Shown piece after piece: positions 55,497 through 63,389 of a stretch of 64,000 bases of DNA. The position numbers were made by a program, and so were the translations under genes. The stretch is from Actinomyces denticolens. Its GTDB lineage: Bacteria > Actinomycetota > Actinomycetes > Actinomycetales > Actinomycetaceae. Where the stretch lies: assembly GCF_002072185.1 (NCBI RefSeq), contig NZ_MVIW01000010.1, positions 1 to 64,000 on the forward strand, read 5' to 3'. The notes under the pieces are model-generated. The model made no database searches. It had not been told where the DNA came from and saw only the letters and a list, made by a program, of their open reading frames with translations. How positions within the stretch are numbered: position 1 is the stretch's first letter; each line of letters begins with the position of its first letter.

Positions 55497-56777
55497 ATGG
55501 CACAGCCCGAGGCCCTGTCCCTCCGGACGAACATGTTGTGGAGCTCGGTGGGCTCGATCACCCGACTCGTCTGCAACTACCTCGTGGGGGTCGCCGTCGT
55601 GCGCCTCTCGCACGGCTTCGACGCCGCGGGCGCGCTCGCGCTCGTCATGGCGATCGCGAACCTCATCAACCCCTTCGCCGACTACCGCCTGCGCACGATC
55701 CAGGTCACCGATACCAAGGGCGAGCGGAGCGCCGGGGAGTACGTGGGCCTGCGAGTGCTGACCACCGCCCTGGCCTTCCTCATCGGCATCGTCTACTCCC
55801 TGGTCACGGCCTCGTTCGATGCCCTGCCGCTCATCGCCATGTACCTGGTCTACTCCCTGGCGACGAACTTCATCGAAGTCCTCCACGCCATCGATCAGCG
55901 GCATCGCCGGATGGACTACATCGGCAAGTCCTACATCCTCCAGGGCGTGACCACCCTGGCGGGCTTCTGCGTGGTCCTGTGGCTGGCGAACTCCCTCATG
56001 GCGGCCGTCGTCGCCATGGCGGTGGTGACCATCCTCGTGGGCGTCGTCTACGACGTGCCGCGCTCGGCCCAATTCGAGCGCCTGCGCCCCGTCATCGACC
56101 TCCGCCCCGCCATGTCCCTGCTGGTCACCCTCTTCCCCCTCGTCATCGCCCAGGTCTGCAGCTCCTCCGTCCTGACGCTGCCCCGCCAGTACCTGGAGTC
56201 CTCCGTCGGGAGCGAGGCGCTGGGGATCTACAACTCCGTGGCCTCGCCCGTCGTCATCGTGCAGATGGGCGCCGTCTACGTCTACAGCCCCCTCATGGGG
56301 GAGTTCGCGGACCGCTTCCATTCCGACAAGCGCTCGGCCCTGACCCTCCTGTGGCGGACCATCGGCGGGATCCTCGTGGTCACCGCCGTCGCGGCGGCCC
56401 TGCTGCTGCTGCTGGGCGATCCGGTGCTGCGGCTCATCTTCGGGGACAAGATCATCGGGCACACGGACCTGCTGCTGCCCGCGATCGTGTGCACGGTCAT
56501 GACGGCCTTCGCCTGGTTCATGAACGACCTGCTCATCGCCGTGCGCGACCTCAAGGCGAGCTTCCTGGGCAATGCCATCGCGGCGCTGGCCTCCCTGGTC
56601 TCGATGAAGGTGCTCGTGGACGCCTTCGGGATGAACGGGGTCAGCTGGGTAGGCGTGCTGTCATACTCCCTCGCCGTCGCCCTGCTGGCCCTGTTCCTGG
56701 CCCGCGACTACCGCCGGCTCGGCTCGGAGCGGGGCGGGTCGCCGGCTCAGTCCTCGGCGTCGTCGGCGAAGTCGTGA
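55497..56777 (+). CDS. second polysaccharide flippase (MOP superfamily)
   Basis: A 426-residue protein with about 12 membrane segments. It opens with SLRTNMLWSSVGSITRLVCN, the usual first helix of flippases, and has the central LPRQYLESSVGSEALGIYNS. AGGAGA precedes ATG 55497. Together with licD and the GT2 gene it forms a short operon, separate from wzx at 20 kb, which implies a second glycan. The 3' end overlaps the convergent licD-like gene by 31 bases. Confidence 0.82.
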   Translation: MAQPEALSLRTNMLWSSVGSITRLVCNYLVGVAVVRLSHGFDAAGALALVMAIANLINPFADYRLRTIQVTDTKGERSAGEYVGLRVLTTALAFLIGIVYSLVTASFDALPLIAMYLVYSLATNFIEVLHAIDQRHRRMDYIGKSYILQGVTTLAGFCVVLWLANSLMAAVVAMAVVTILVGVVYDVPRSAQFERLRPVIDLRPAMSLLVTLFPLVIAQVCSSSVLTLPRQYLESSVGSEALGIYNSVASPVVIVQMGAVYVYSPLMGEFADRFHSDKRSALTLLWRTIGGILVVTAVAAALLLLLGDPVLRLIFGDKIIGHTDLLLPAIVCTVMTAFAWFMNDLLIAVRDLKASFLGNAIAALASLVSMKVLVDAFGMNGVSWVGVLSYSLAVALLALFLARDYRRLGSERGGSPAQSSASSAKS

Positions 56778-57625
56778 TCCCCGAAGTCCACCAGTGAGGG
56801 CTTGTGGTTGACCCGCTCGGAGACCGGCGGGATCGCCATGTAGTCGCCGTAGCCCCGGGTCAGCACCGCGTCGTAGGCGCGGGGCATCCGGATCGTCATC
56901 CCCTCGAAGGGCAGGGAGATGGTGGGAAGCAGCTCGTCGCGGCGGATGGACCAGCGCCTGGGGTCCTGGGTCGAGAAGTCGCCCAGCCACACCGAGTCCT
57001 CGCCCTCGTGGGAGCGCGCGGAGCGGTCCCAGCGCTTGTACAGGGCGCGCGGTGAGACCCGGGCGGCCCGCAGCCCCCAGTGGACGGCGCGCAGGACGAG
57101 CCCGGCCGCCTGCCTCGCGGGCGCGGGCAGTGGGACCTCGGCGGTGGGCGTCCCGCGCAGGTACATGAGCCGCCCCCACACCCAGGTCCGCCGCGCCATC
57201 CGCTTGAAGGCGCGCTCGTCGTCGGGAAGGACGTCCAGGGGGAAGATATCGACCCCGATGGGCACCCGGTAGGCGCGGTTGCGCGCGATCTCGGGGATGA
57301 AGGCGGTCCCGGCCAGGCCCAGCACGCCGAAGGTCTTGGGGTAGTCCGGGGAGTTGCGGGAGCTGAGCAGCACGAAACCGGGGTCGATGACGCGATCGGC
57401 CTCGGCCAGGAGACGCTCGTAGTCCGGGCGCGGCATGACGACGTCGACGTCGTCGTCCCAGGGGATGAAGCCCTGGTGGCGGGCGGCGCCGATCGCAGTG
57501 CCCCCGTAGGCCGCGTACTCCAGTCCCAGCTCGGTGCAGACGCGGTCGAGCTCGGCCAGCGCGCGCGCGGTGGCCCTTTGGACGCGCTTGAGGAGGGCGG
57601 GGTCGTCGTAGCCGGTGGCGCTCAT
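56747..57625 (-). CDS. licD: second LicD-family phosphotransferase
   Basis: A 292-residue LicD protein with AAYGGTAIGAARHQGFIPW followed by DDDVD (57-61), VPIGVDIFPLDVLP, and YGDYMAIPP near the end. It is clearly diverged from the first licD, so the two may decorate different positions. ATG 57625 is chosen because GGAGAGG lies eight bases upstream; GTG 57631 is possible. It is the last gene of the minus-strand lic operon, 103 bp after licB. Confidence 0.85.
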   Translation of the reverse strand: MSATGYDDPALLKRVQRATARALAELDRVCTELGLEYAAYGGTAIGAARHQGFIPWDDDVDVVMPRPDYERLLAEADRVIDPGFVLLSSRNSPDYPKTFGVLGLAGTAFIPEIARNRAYRVPIGVDIFPLDVLPDDERAFKRMARRTWVWGRLMYLRGTPTAEVPLPAPARQAAGLVLRAVHWGLRAARVSPRALYKRWDRSARSHEGEDSVWLGDFSTQDPRRWSIRRDELLPTISLPFEGMTIRMPRAYDAVLTRGYGDYMAIPPVSERVNHKPSLVDFGDHDFADDAED

Positions 57626-57728
57626 GGGCACATCCTCTCCCGTGGGGGCGCCGACCGGGAAGCCGCGGCGCGACGTGTCGGGGCCGGCCGTGCCGAGCGG
57701 CTCGCGCCGGGCGCGGCCGGCCCCGCCC

Positions 57729-58679
57729 TCACGCCTCCTTCGCGAGCGCGGGGGTGCGGCGCGTGAGCCGCAGGTCGGACCAGTCGGCGGTGGCGGCCAG
57801 GACCGTGCCCACGAGGATGACGACGCAGCACACCACCTGCAGGGCGGTGGGGATGGTCCCCTGCAGGACGAGGGCGAAGATGACCGCCCACGCGGAGTAG
57901 GAGATGTTGAGGGCCATGCCCCGGGAGGCGCCGATCGTGCCCAGGGCCTTGTAGTAGAAGAGGTACGAGGTGGTCCCGGCGATGGCCGCCAGGGCGATGA
58001 CGCCCGTGGCGGGCGTGAGGGAGGCGCTGGCGGAGAAGCCGAGGGCCCCCGCGATCGGTGCCACCACCAGGAGGTAGGTCAGGCCCGAGGTCGTCTGGCG
58101 GATCTGCAGCGCGGTCTCGTTGTCCACGGAGTCGTCGCGCATCCCCCAGGTGAGGATGACGGCCTCGGAGCCCCAGCCGAAGACGCAGGCCAGGGCGGCG
58201 ATGATCCCCAGGATCGCGTTGCCGCCGCCGGACTCTGCGGAGGAGGACCAGCCGATCGCGATGATGGCGGCCAGGGCCACCAGGAGCGCGACGATCTGGC
58301 GCGGTCTCATGCGCTCGCCGAGGATGAGGAAGGCGAGGAGCGTGCCCAGGGCCGGGTAGAAGGTGGAGATGATCGCCGTGTAGGAGGGGCCGATGTTGTT
58401 GATGGCGATGAGGTAGCCGCTCATGCCCACCGGCCCGCCGAGGAGCGCGGCCAGCACCACGACCCTGCCCGAGCGGGTGCGCAGGGCGGCGAGCGTGTGG
58501 CGCAGGCGCCCCCGCGCGCCCATGTAGGCCACGAGGAGCAGTGCGGAGATGACGTCGTGGATGAGGGCGCTGGCGATGGGCGCCTGCGAGGCCCCGAGGA
58601 ACGGGGCGAGGGCGACGGCCATGGCCAGGATGACGGTGTCGAGGCCCCAGGTGGCCCCGCTGATGACTCCGTAACGCAT
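57729..58679 (-). CDS. licB: DMT-superfamily choline transporter, LicB-like
   Basis: A 316-residue membrane protein with ten predicted segments in two EamA-type halves, the second ending TTSYLFYYKALGTIGASRGM. ATG 58679 overlaps the licCA stop and has GGAG seven bases upstream. Coupling to the choline kinase/cytidylyltransferase gene identifies it as the choline uptake permease LicB rather than a general metabolite exporter. It supplies choline for the kinase domain. Confidence 0.85.
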   Translation of the reverse strand: MRYGVISGATWGLDTVILAMAVALAPFLGASQAPIASALIHDVISALLLVAYMGARGRLRHTLAALRTRSGRVVVLAALLGGPVGMSGYLIAINNIGPSYTAIISTFYPALGTLLAFLILGERMRPRQIVALLVALAAIIAIGWSSSAESGGGNAILGIIAALACVFGWGSEAVILTWGMRDDSVDNETALQIRQTTSGLTYLLVVAPIAGALGFSASASLTPATGVIALAAIAGTTSYLFYYKALGTIGASRGMALNISYSAWAVIFALVLQGTIPTALQVVCCVVILVGTVLAATADWSDLRLTRRTPALAKEA

Positions 58680-60505
58680 CAGGCGCTCCTCCTCGCGCTC
58701 AGGGCCTCGGGGGCGCTCGTGAGGTCCGTGCCGGAGGCGTAGGACTCCAGGAGGGCGTCGACGTAGTCGACGGCATGGCGGTAGTAGATGAGGAACCACT
58801 CGCCGACGTCGTCGCCCTCGGCCTCCTTGACCAGGGACCATACGTACCAGCACCAGCCGGCGAAGGTGACGTAGGACCAGAAGTGGCGCCGCTCGGCGGG
58901 GGTGGGGGTGCGGCCGAAGTAGTAGCCCAGGGCGTCCTCGGTGCGCTCGGCGCCCAGCTGCGCGCAGACCACCATCGTGCCGAAGTCGGCGGCGACATCG
59001 GACATGCCGGCGTACTCCCAGTCGATGAGGGAGAGCTCGCCGGCGGCGTCCACGAGGAAGTTCAGCGGGAAGAAGTCGTTGTGGCTGGGGGCCAGCCCGA
59101 AGCCGTCGGCGTCGGCGAACTCCTTGAGGCGCAGCACCTTGGCGCGCAGCTCGTCGTAGCCGGGGATGTCGATGGGGCCGCGGGAGGCCAGGATCGACTC
59201 GTAGCGCAGCCCCTCGGTCACGAAGTCGAAGGTGCGCGCGAGCTCGCGGCCCGACTCGTGCAGGGCGCGGTCCATGCGCATGGCCCGCTCCAGCTCACCG
59301 GGATTGGACACGTCCAGGTTGCGGCAGTCGGGGACGTAGCGCGAGATCTTCCAGCCCTGCTCGGGATCCCCGGCCAGGAAGGTGGAGTCCAGGCCCAGCT
59401 CGCCGGCGAGCCGAAGGGCCTCGATCTCCGCGCGGCGGTCGATGAGCTGGTTGGTGCCGGCGCCGGGGTGGCGGTAGACGTACTCGTCCTCGCCCACGGA
59501 GAAGTGGCAGGACAGGTTCGTGATGCCCTGCTTGAGGGGGTAGAAGGCGCCGATCCGTCCGCGCTCGCAGCCGAGGGCGGATGAGATGTTCTCGAAGACC
59601 TCCGAGTCGATGTTCTCCATGAAGGCGGGGTCGAAGGAGCGCAGCTCGTCGATGGAGTCGAACTCGTGGATGACGCCGTCGGGGTACTTCCGGATCACCA
59701 TGTCGAGGCTCTTGATGTGATCGAGGTAGATGGACTCCCACAGCTTGGGGGCGGTCTCGGGCAGGTCGTAGACGGACTCCAGGATCGTCCGGAAGGTGGC
59801 GGAGAAGGCACGGTCGAAGTAGACGTGGCCGAGCATCGTCCAGGCGTCCGCCCCGCCGACGGTCGCCCCGGTGATCCGCCCGCCCGCGCCGGTGGTCAGG
59901 CACCACTCCTGGGTGGGGCCGGCGATGTACGTGGCCGAGTAGTAGGCCTGGTAGACGTGGGACTCGAAGGGGTTGATCGTGAAGTAGTCGTCCGAGGAGC
60001 AGATGTAGGTGTTGGCCAGGTCCTCCTTGACCAGCCACAGGGAGGCGTTGTTGTTGCGGGTCGCGTACTCCTTGTTGACCACGATCCGCGCCCCGTAGCG
60101 CTCGGCCAGGGAGAAGAAGTACTCCTTCTTGTAGCCGACGACGATCGTGATGTCGGTGATACCGGCCTCGTGGAGCTGGCGGATCTGGCGCTCGACGAGG
60201 ACCTCCCCTCGCACCTTGAGGATGCCCTTGGGGCGCTCGTAGGAGATCGGGGCGAAGCGACTGGACAGGCCCGCCGCCAGGATGATCGCGTTGTCCACCC
60301 GGTAGGGCTCCAGCGCGGCCCGGCCGGAGGCGGTCAGCTCGCGCTCGGCGATGTAGCCGGCGGCCTCGCACTCGCGCACGGCGGCGTTGACGCTGCCCAG
60401 GGACATGCCGGTCGACTCCTGGATCTGCCGTTGGGTCAGGGCCGCGTCCGCGCGCAGGAGCGCGGCAAGGGTGTCGAACTGGGGTTGGGTGAGGGTGCCG
60501 GGCAT
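58679..60505 (-). CDS. licCA: HTH-LicC-LicA fusion: CTP:phosphocholine cytidylyltransferase and choline kinase
   Basis: A 608-residue three-part protein. Residues 1-70 are a winged helix (ALTQRQIQESTGMSLGSVNA). About 71-300 are a LicC-type nucleotidyltransferase with ILAAGLSSRF (75-84), RPKGILKVRGEVLVERQI and CSSDDYF. About 320-600 are a LicA choline kinase with HNDFFPLN (475-482) and IDWEYAG (D495). It phosphorylates imported choline and then makes CDP-choline for LicD. ATG 60505 follows AGGAGG; the longer frame to 60970 crosses into low-GC DNA and is not used. The N-terminal winged helix suggests that the enzyme also controls its own operon. Confidence 0.9.
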   Translation of the reverse strand: MPGTLTQPQFDTLAALLRADAALTQRQIQESTGMSLGSVNAAVRECEAAGYIAERELTASGRAALEPYRVDNAIILAAGLSSRFAPISYERPKGILKVRGEVLVERQIRQLHEAGITDITIVVGYKKEYFFSLAERYGARIVVNKEYATRNNNASLWLVKEDLANTYICSSDDYFTINPFESHVYQAYYSATYIAGPTQEWCLTTGAGGRITGATVGGADAWTMLGHVYFDRAFSATFRTILESVYDLPETAPKLWESIYLDHIKSLDMVIRKYPDGVIHEFDSIDELRSFDPAFMENIDSEVFENISSALGCERGRIGAFYPLKQGITNLSCHFSVGEDEYVYRHPGAGTNQLIDRRAEIEALRLAGELGLDSTFLAGDPEQGWKISRYVPDCRNLDVSNPGELERAMRMDRALHESGRELARTFDFVTEGLRYESILASRGPIDIPGYDELRAKVLRLKEFADADGFGLAPSHNDFFPLNFLVDAAGELSLIDWEYAGMSDVAADFGTMVVCAQLGAERTEDALGYYFGRTPTPAERRHFWSYVTFAGWCWYVWSLVKEAEGDDVGEWFLIYYRHAVDYVDALLESYASGTDLTSAPEALSARRSA

Positions 60506-60564
60506 GGAGCGGCCTCCTGTTCGGATCTGAATGGGAACCTCGTGTGTTCGAGAGTAGTCCCATG

Positions 60565-60581
60565 TGTTCAGAAACTGAACA
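60565..60581. promoter_or_regulatory. palindromic operator upstream of licCA
   Basis: Perfect arms TGTTCAG (60565-60571) and CTGAACA (60575-60581) are separated by AAA. Related half-sites occur nearby, TGTTCG at 60545-60550 and TGTTCGGATCTGAA at about 60518-60531. The cluster lies 13-76 bp before the licCA start, where a repressor would act. The winged helix of LicCA itself is the natural candidate. Confidence 0.55.
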
Positions 60582-60638
60582 GGAGGCCGTGTTGCCTTCG
60601 TCTCGTTGACGGCGCCGGGGCCCGGTGGGCGCCGGTCC

Positions 60639-60713
60639 TCAGCGGTGCCCGCGGGCCAGGAGGTCGAGGAGGTACTGGCCGTAGCCGGACTTGACGAGCG
60701 GCTCGGCGCGCCA
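60639..60713 (-). pseudogene. rmlA: 3' remnant of rmlA (glucose-1-phosphate thymidylyltransferase)
   Basis: The minus strand reads AEPLVKSGYGQYLLDLLARG and then two residues and a stop at 60639. This is the conserved C-terminal end of RmlA. Similarity stops about 25 codons upstream, exactly where GC content falls. It is not a working gene; the intact rmlA must be elsewhere. It marks the junction of the low-GC cassette. Confidence 0.7.
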
Positions 60714-60913
60714 GGAGTGAAGTAGCCGCCTCGATATCGTCGGATATCATACGTTTGGTGAACTGATGTGAATCCGGACCCATGACGAGGCGGAGCTGTA
60801 CCTGAAGCGGCTCCTGGGAGGATGATCGGACTCCGCCCGTGGGCCCATGCGCCGGACTGGATCATACCGACGTCCGATGTACATCTGCAGTTGATGTTTG
60901 CCATAGTGTCATC

Positions 60914-61621
60914 ATGGTTGTGATCAATGATGTCGTGAAAATGCATAGCAGGCGGACTGTCCTTCATCACGTGTCCTTCACGGCGGCATCGGGCAAAGTG
61001 ACAGGTTTCGTGGGTCCCAACGGTTCGGGGAAGTCCTCGACCCTGAGAATACTGCTAGGATTGGATAGGCCTAATTCTGGGGCGACTAGCATCGGCGGGA
61101 TGAATTATCGATCTTATCGGCATCCGTTACGCATTGTGGGCTCAATGCTGGATGGTCCTGGCGCCAATCCGATGCGCTCAGCCCGAGCTCATCTCAGTTG
61201 GGTTGCGACCAGCAATAAGATACCCGTGAGGCGAGTATCTGAAGTCCTCGAGCAGGTTGGACTGGCCGGCGCGGAGAAGCAGCGGATCGGGACATACTCG
61301 TTGGGGATGGGGCAGCGTTTAGGGCTTGCCGTCGCATTATTGGGTGATCCTGAGTATCTCGTACTAGATGAGCCCGTGAATGGGCTGGATCCAGAAGGGG
61401 TGCGTTGGATGAGAGATTTGCTGAAAGAGCATGCTGATATGGGCGGCACGGTGTTGCTCTCGAGCCATCTGATGTCCGAGCTGGCTGAGATAGCTGATGA
61501 TATTGTCGTCATATCACAGGGCCGTATTACTGCAGCCGGATCACTTGCGGATATCACCGAAGGGTACAGCGATCTAGAATCCGCCTTCTTTGCTCACACG
61601 AAGAGCGGTGCATCAGCATGA
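60914..61621 (+). CDS. ABC transporter ATPase, LanF-like (putative lasso peptide immunity/export)
   Basis: A 235-residue ATPase. Walker A is GPNGSGKSS (34-42), the signature YSLGMGQRL (128-136), Walker B YLVLDEP (148-154) and the switch histidine H185. The Q-loop glutamine is replaced: IVGSMLDGPGANP has Asp at position 80. LanF immunity ATPases likewise carry an acidic residue (Glu) there. ATG 60914 is the last in-frame start before the conserved fold; no good ribosome site is seen, so it may be leaderless. The longer frame back to 60839 is not supported. The stop overlaps the next permease (ATGA). The role in self-protection is inferred from family and position. Confidence 0.88.
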   Translation: MVVINDVVKMHSRRTVLHHVSFTAASGKVTGFVGPNGSGKSSTLRILLGLDRPNSGATSIGGMNYRSYRHPLRIVGSMLDGPGANPMRSARAHLSWVATSNKIPVRRVSEVLEQVGLAGAEKQRIGTYSLGMGQRLGLAVALLGDPEYLVLDEPVNGLDPEGVRWMRDLLKEHADMGGTVLLSSHLMSELAEIADDIVVISQGRITAAGSLADITEGYSDLESAFFAHTKSGASA

Positions 61622-62397
61622 TACTGGTAAGGGCTGAGGTGAAGAAGTTATGCACTTTGACATCGATATGGATAGCGACCGCGAGCTGTATCCTGCTTCC
61701 CGTCGGACTGGCCGCGCTCAGCGCGCACACGATGTATAGGGCGCTCAGCGCCGGGAGAAAAGGGGAGATGTTAAGTTCATCCACTGCCGATGCAGGATTC
61801 GGGCATCTGATTTTTGGAGCTATCGGTGTTGTAGTGATCGGCGTAATCGCAATGTCGAGTGAGTACACGAGAAATGCGCAGAAAGTCGGTCGATCGAGGC
61901 AATTGACGACTACCATGATAGCAGCGCCTCGTCGATTCCAGACAGTAATCTCGAAAATCATCGCTTTATGTCTATGGGTGGTTGCGACTTCTGCCGTGGC
62001 GGCAACAATAACGATTGCCGTGTCACGGCAGATGCTTGGTGAGTACGCTGCTCCATTGGACGGGACGTACTGGCGGAGAGTCGCTGGAGTATCTGTGTTT
62101 TGGGTGATGATGGCATTGATTTCTTGTGCTTTCACAGCAGCGACCCGGAACGGCGTGCTGCCGTTAGTCATACTTCTCGCGAACAGCACGGTCCTCTCAT
62201 TCAGTCGTCTTCTCGCCCTGGTGACCGATTTGGCCAAATATCTACCGGACACGGCTGCGCTCAGCATGTTCTTAGTGGAGTCCCCTGTTGAGAACGCCGT
62301 AGGCGCGGCGACCGGATTCTATGTATGCACGGCATGGGGCCTGCTGGCGGCCGCGATCATTATCGTGAGCTGGGTGATGAGGGATGCCCAGTCATGA
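61618..62397 (+). CDS. ABC-2 type permease, LanE/G-like
   Basis: A 259-residue membrane protein with six predicted segments. It opens with a short cytoplasmic VRAEVKKLCTLTSIWIAT, the usual start of ABC-2 permeases, and has IGVIAMSSEYTRNAQKVGRS after the second segment. It overlaps the ATPase gene and the next permease gene by four bases each, so all three are translated together. Size and order match LanF-E-G immunity exporters, which expel antimicrobial peptides from the producer membrane. Confidence 0.82.
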   Translation: MILVRAEVKKLCTLTSIWIATASCILLPVGLAALSAHTMYRALSAGRKGEMLSSSTADAGFGHLIFGAIGVVVIGVIAMSSEYTRNAQKVGRSRQLTTTMIAAPRRFQTVISKIIALCLWVVATSAVAATITIAVSRQMLGEYAAPLDGTYWRRVAGVSVFWVMMALISCAFTAATRNGVLPLVILLANSTVLSFSRLLALVTDLAKYLPDTAALSMFLVESPVENAVGAATGFYVCTAWGLLAAAIIIVSWVMRDAQS

Positions 62398-63077
62398 CCA
62401 CCATTATTTCCGAGCTTAAGAAGATCACTTCTCTTCCAATGACATGGGCTGTTGTCATATGTACGATCATATTCTCCATCATAGTCTCGCTGGTGTTCGA
62501 GTCTCGATTCGGTAATCAGGGATCAACGGTAGAACAGGATATCCTGAAGACAGTGCCTGACTATATCGTGATCGGCTTTATTGCTCTCGGAGCGGTCCTT
62601 GGTGGCCAAGAATATCAAGGAGGACAGATATATACCAGTATTTCCGCTGTGCCGCGACGATCGATCCTGATTACCGCTAAGATCTTGCTATTCTCGATGG
62701 TGCTCTATCTAGTGGGTCTAGCTTCCATGTCAGTCGCCTCCGCTGCGATCATGGAGAATACTACAGGGGACAGCGTGCGCATTGTGTGCTACAGCAGCAT
62801 CCATCTTGCCGTCATGGGTATGTTTCCTGCATTACTCACATTCTTGATAAGGGCGGTCGTGCCGACGCTCAGTGTGAGCCTGGTACTGCTGGTGGTGGCT
62901 CCTGCAGTGCTAATGCCGTTGACGGACTGGTATGAATGGCTACCGTCGCGAGCTAGCGCAGAGCTGTTCTTGAAGAATACTATCTCCTTCGACCCTGTTT
63001 CTGCCATCGTGCTCGCATCTTGGATCGTAGGTTCCGGGTGTGCTGGGATTGGACGTTTCATCTATGATGATTCATGA
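62394..63077 (+). CDS. ABC-2 type permease, LanG/E-like
   Basis: A 227-residue membrane protein with six predicted segments. SELKKITSLPMTWAVVICTI is the N-terminal entry, and ALGAVLGGQEYQGGQIYTSI contains the acidic EYQGGQ turn seen in bacitracin/lantibiotic permeases. It is the third member of the ABC set and ends 102 bp before the lasso precursor. TTGGGA (63089-63094) and TTAACT (63113-63118) in that gap could be the precursor's promoter, 18 bp apart. Confidence 0.82.
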   Translation: MTTIISELKKITSLPMTWAVVICTIIFSIIVSLVFESRFGNQGSTVEQDILKTVPDYIVIGFIALGAVLGGQEYQGGQIYTSISAVPRRSILITAKILLFSMVLYLVGLASMSVASAAIMENTTGDSVRIVCYSSIHLAVMGMFPALLTFLIRAVVPTLSVSLVLLVVAPAVLMPLTDWYEWLPSRASAELFLKNTISFDPVSAIVLASWIVGSGCAGIGRFIYDDS

Positions 63078-63179
63078 GTGAACGAGATTTGGGAAAGAGG
63101 TGCTAGATCTCGTTAACTATTCTCCTGCTGATCGATCCGAATGATCGGCAGTGTTCTCCTTAGGAAGGAGGTGAAAATA

Positions 63180-63308
63180 ATGTCACATGCTTCGTACACG
63201 CCACCCAAGATGGTGGTGCTCGGAGATTTCTCTGACGTCACTCGGTGTCTGTGGTGGGGGGATTGTCGAGATTTTCTCGGCTGTGGACGTGCCCCCATCT
63301 GCGTCTAA
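63180..63308 (+). CDS. class I (siamycin-type) lasso peptide precursor
   Basis: A 42-codon gene with a superb ribosome site (GGAAGGAGGTG, eight bases before ATG). The leader (1-22) has Y6-T-P-P9, the YxxP element bound by the RRE protein, then LGDFSDV and the essential Thr at position -2 (T21-R22). The predicted core (23-42) is CLWWGDCRDFLGCGRAPICV. Cysteines at core positions 1, 7, 13 and 19 and Asp at 9 match the siamycin/aborycin pattern. An amide from Cys1 to Asp9 and disulfides 1-13 and 7-19 are therefore predicted. Trp-Trp at 3-4, Arg at 8 and 15, and a single residue after the last Cys are unusual. A lasso cyclase gene follows. Confidence 0.93.
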   Translation: MSHASYTPPKMVVLGDFSDVTRCLWWGDCRDFLGCGRAPICV

Positions 63309-63321
63309 CATGACCCGATAA

Positions 63322-63372
63322 TGTTCGATGGGGGCTCGCGCGATAACCATGTATGCGAGCCCCCATCGAACA
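63322..63372 (+). terminator. perfect 18-bp hairpin between precursor and cyclase genes
   Basis: 63322-63339 pairs without mismatch with 63355-63372, loop 15 nt. There is no T tract. It lies 13 nt after the precursor stop and 17 nt before the cyclase start. Such hairpins often act as partial terminators or 3' stabilisers so that the precursor mRNA exceeds the enzyme mRNA. Confidence 0.75.
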
Positions 63373-63389
63373 AAGGATAGGAGAGAATC

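Noticed and set aside
60506-60970. Upstream extension of LicCA by 155 codons
   Set aside because: It crosses the operator palindrome, the rmlA remnant on another frame and low-GC DNA. ATG 60505 has an AGGAGG site and begins the winged helix.
63113-63298. Minus-strand 61-codon frame over the lasso precursor
   Set aside because: It is the antisense shadow of the precursor; it has no ribosome site or family features, while the plus frame has a leader, core and strong Shine-Dalgarno sequence.
63246-63308. Asp6 of the core as the ring-closing residue
   Set aside because: It would give a six-residue ring, smaller than the seven to nine residues of known lasso peptides. Asp9 matches the class I pattern exactly.
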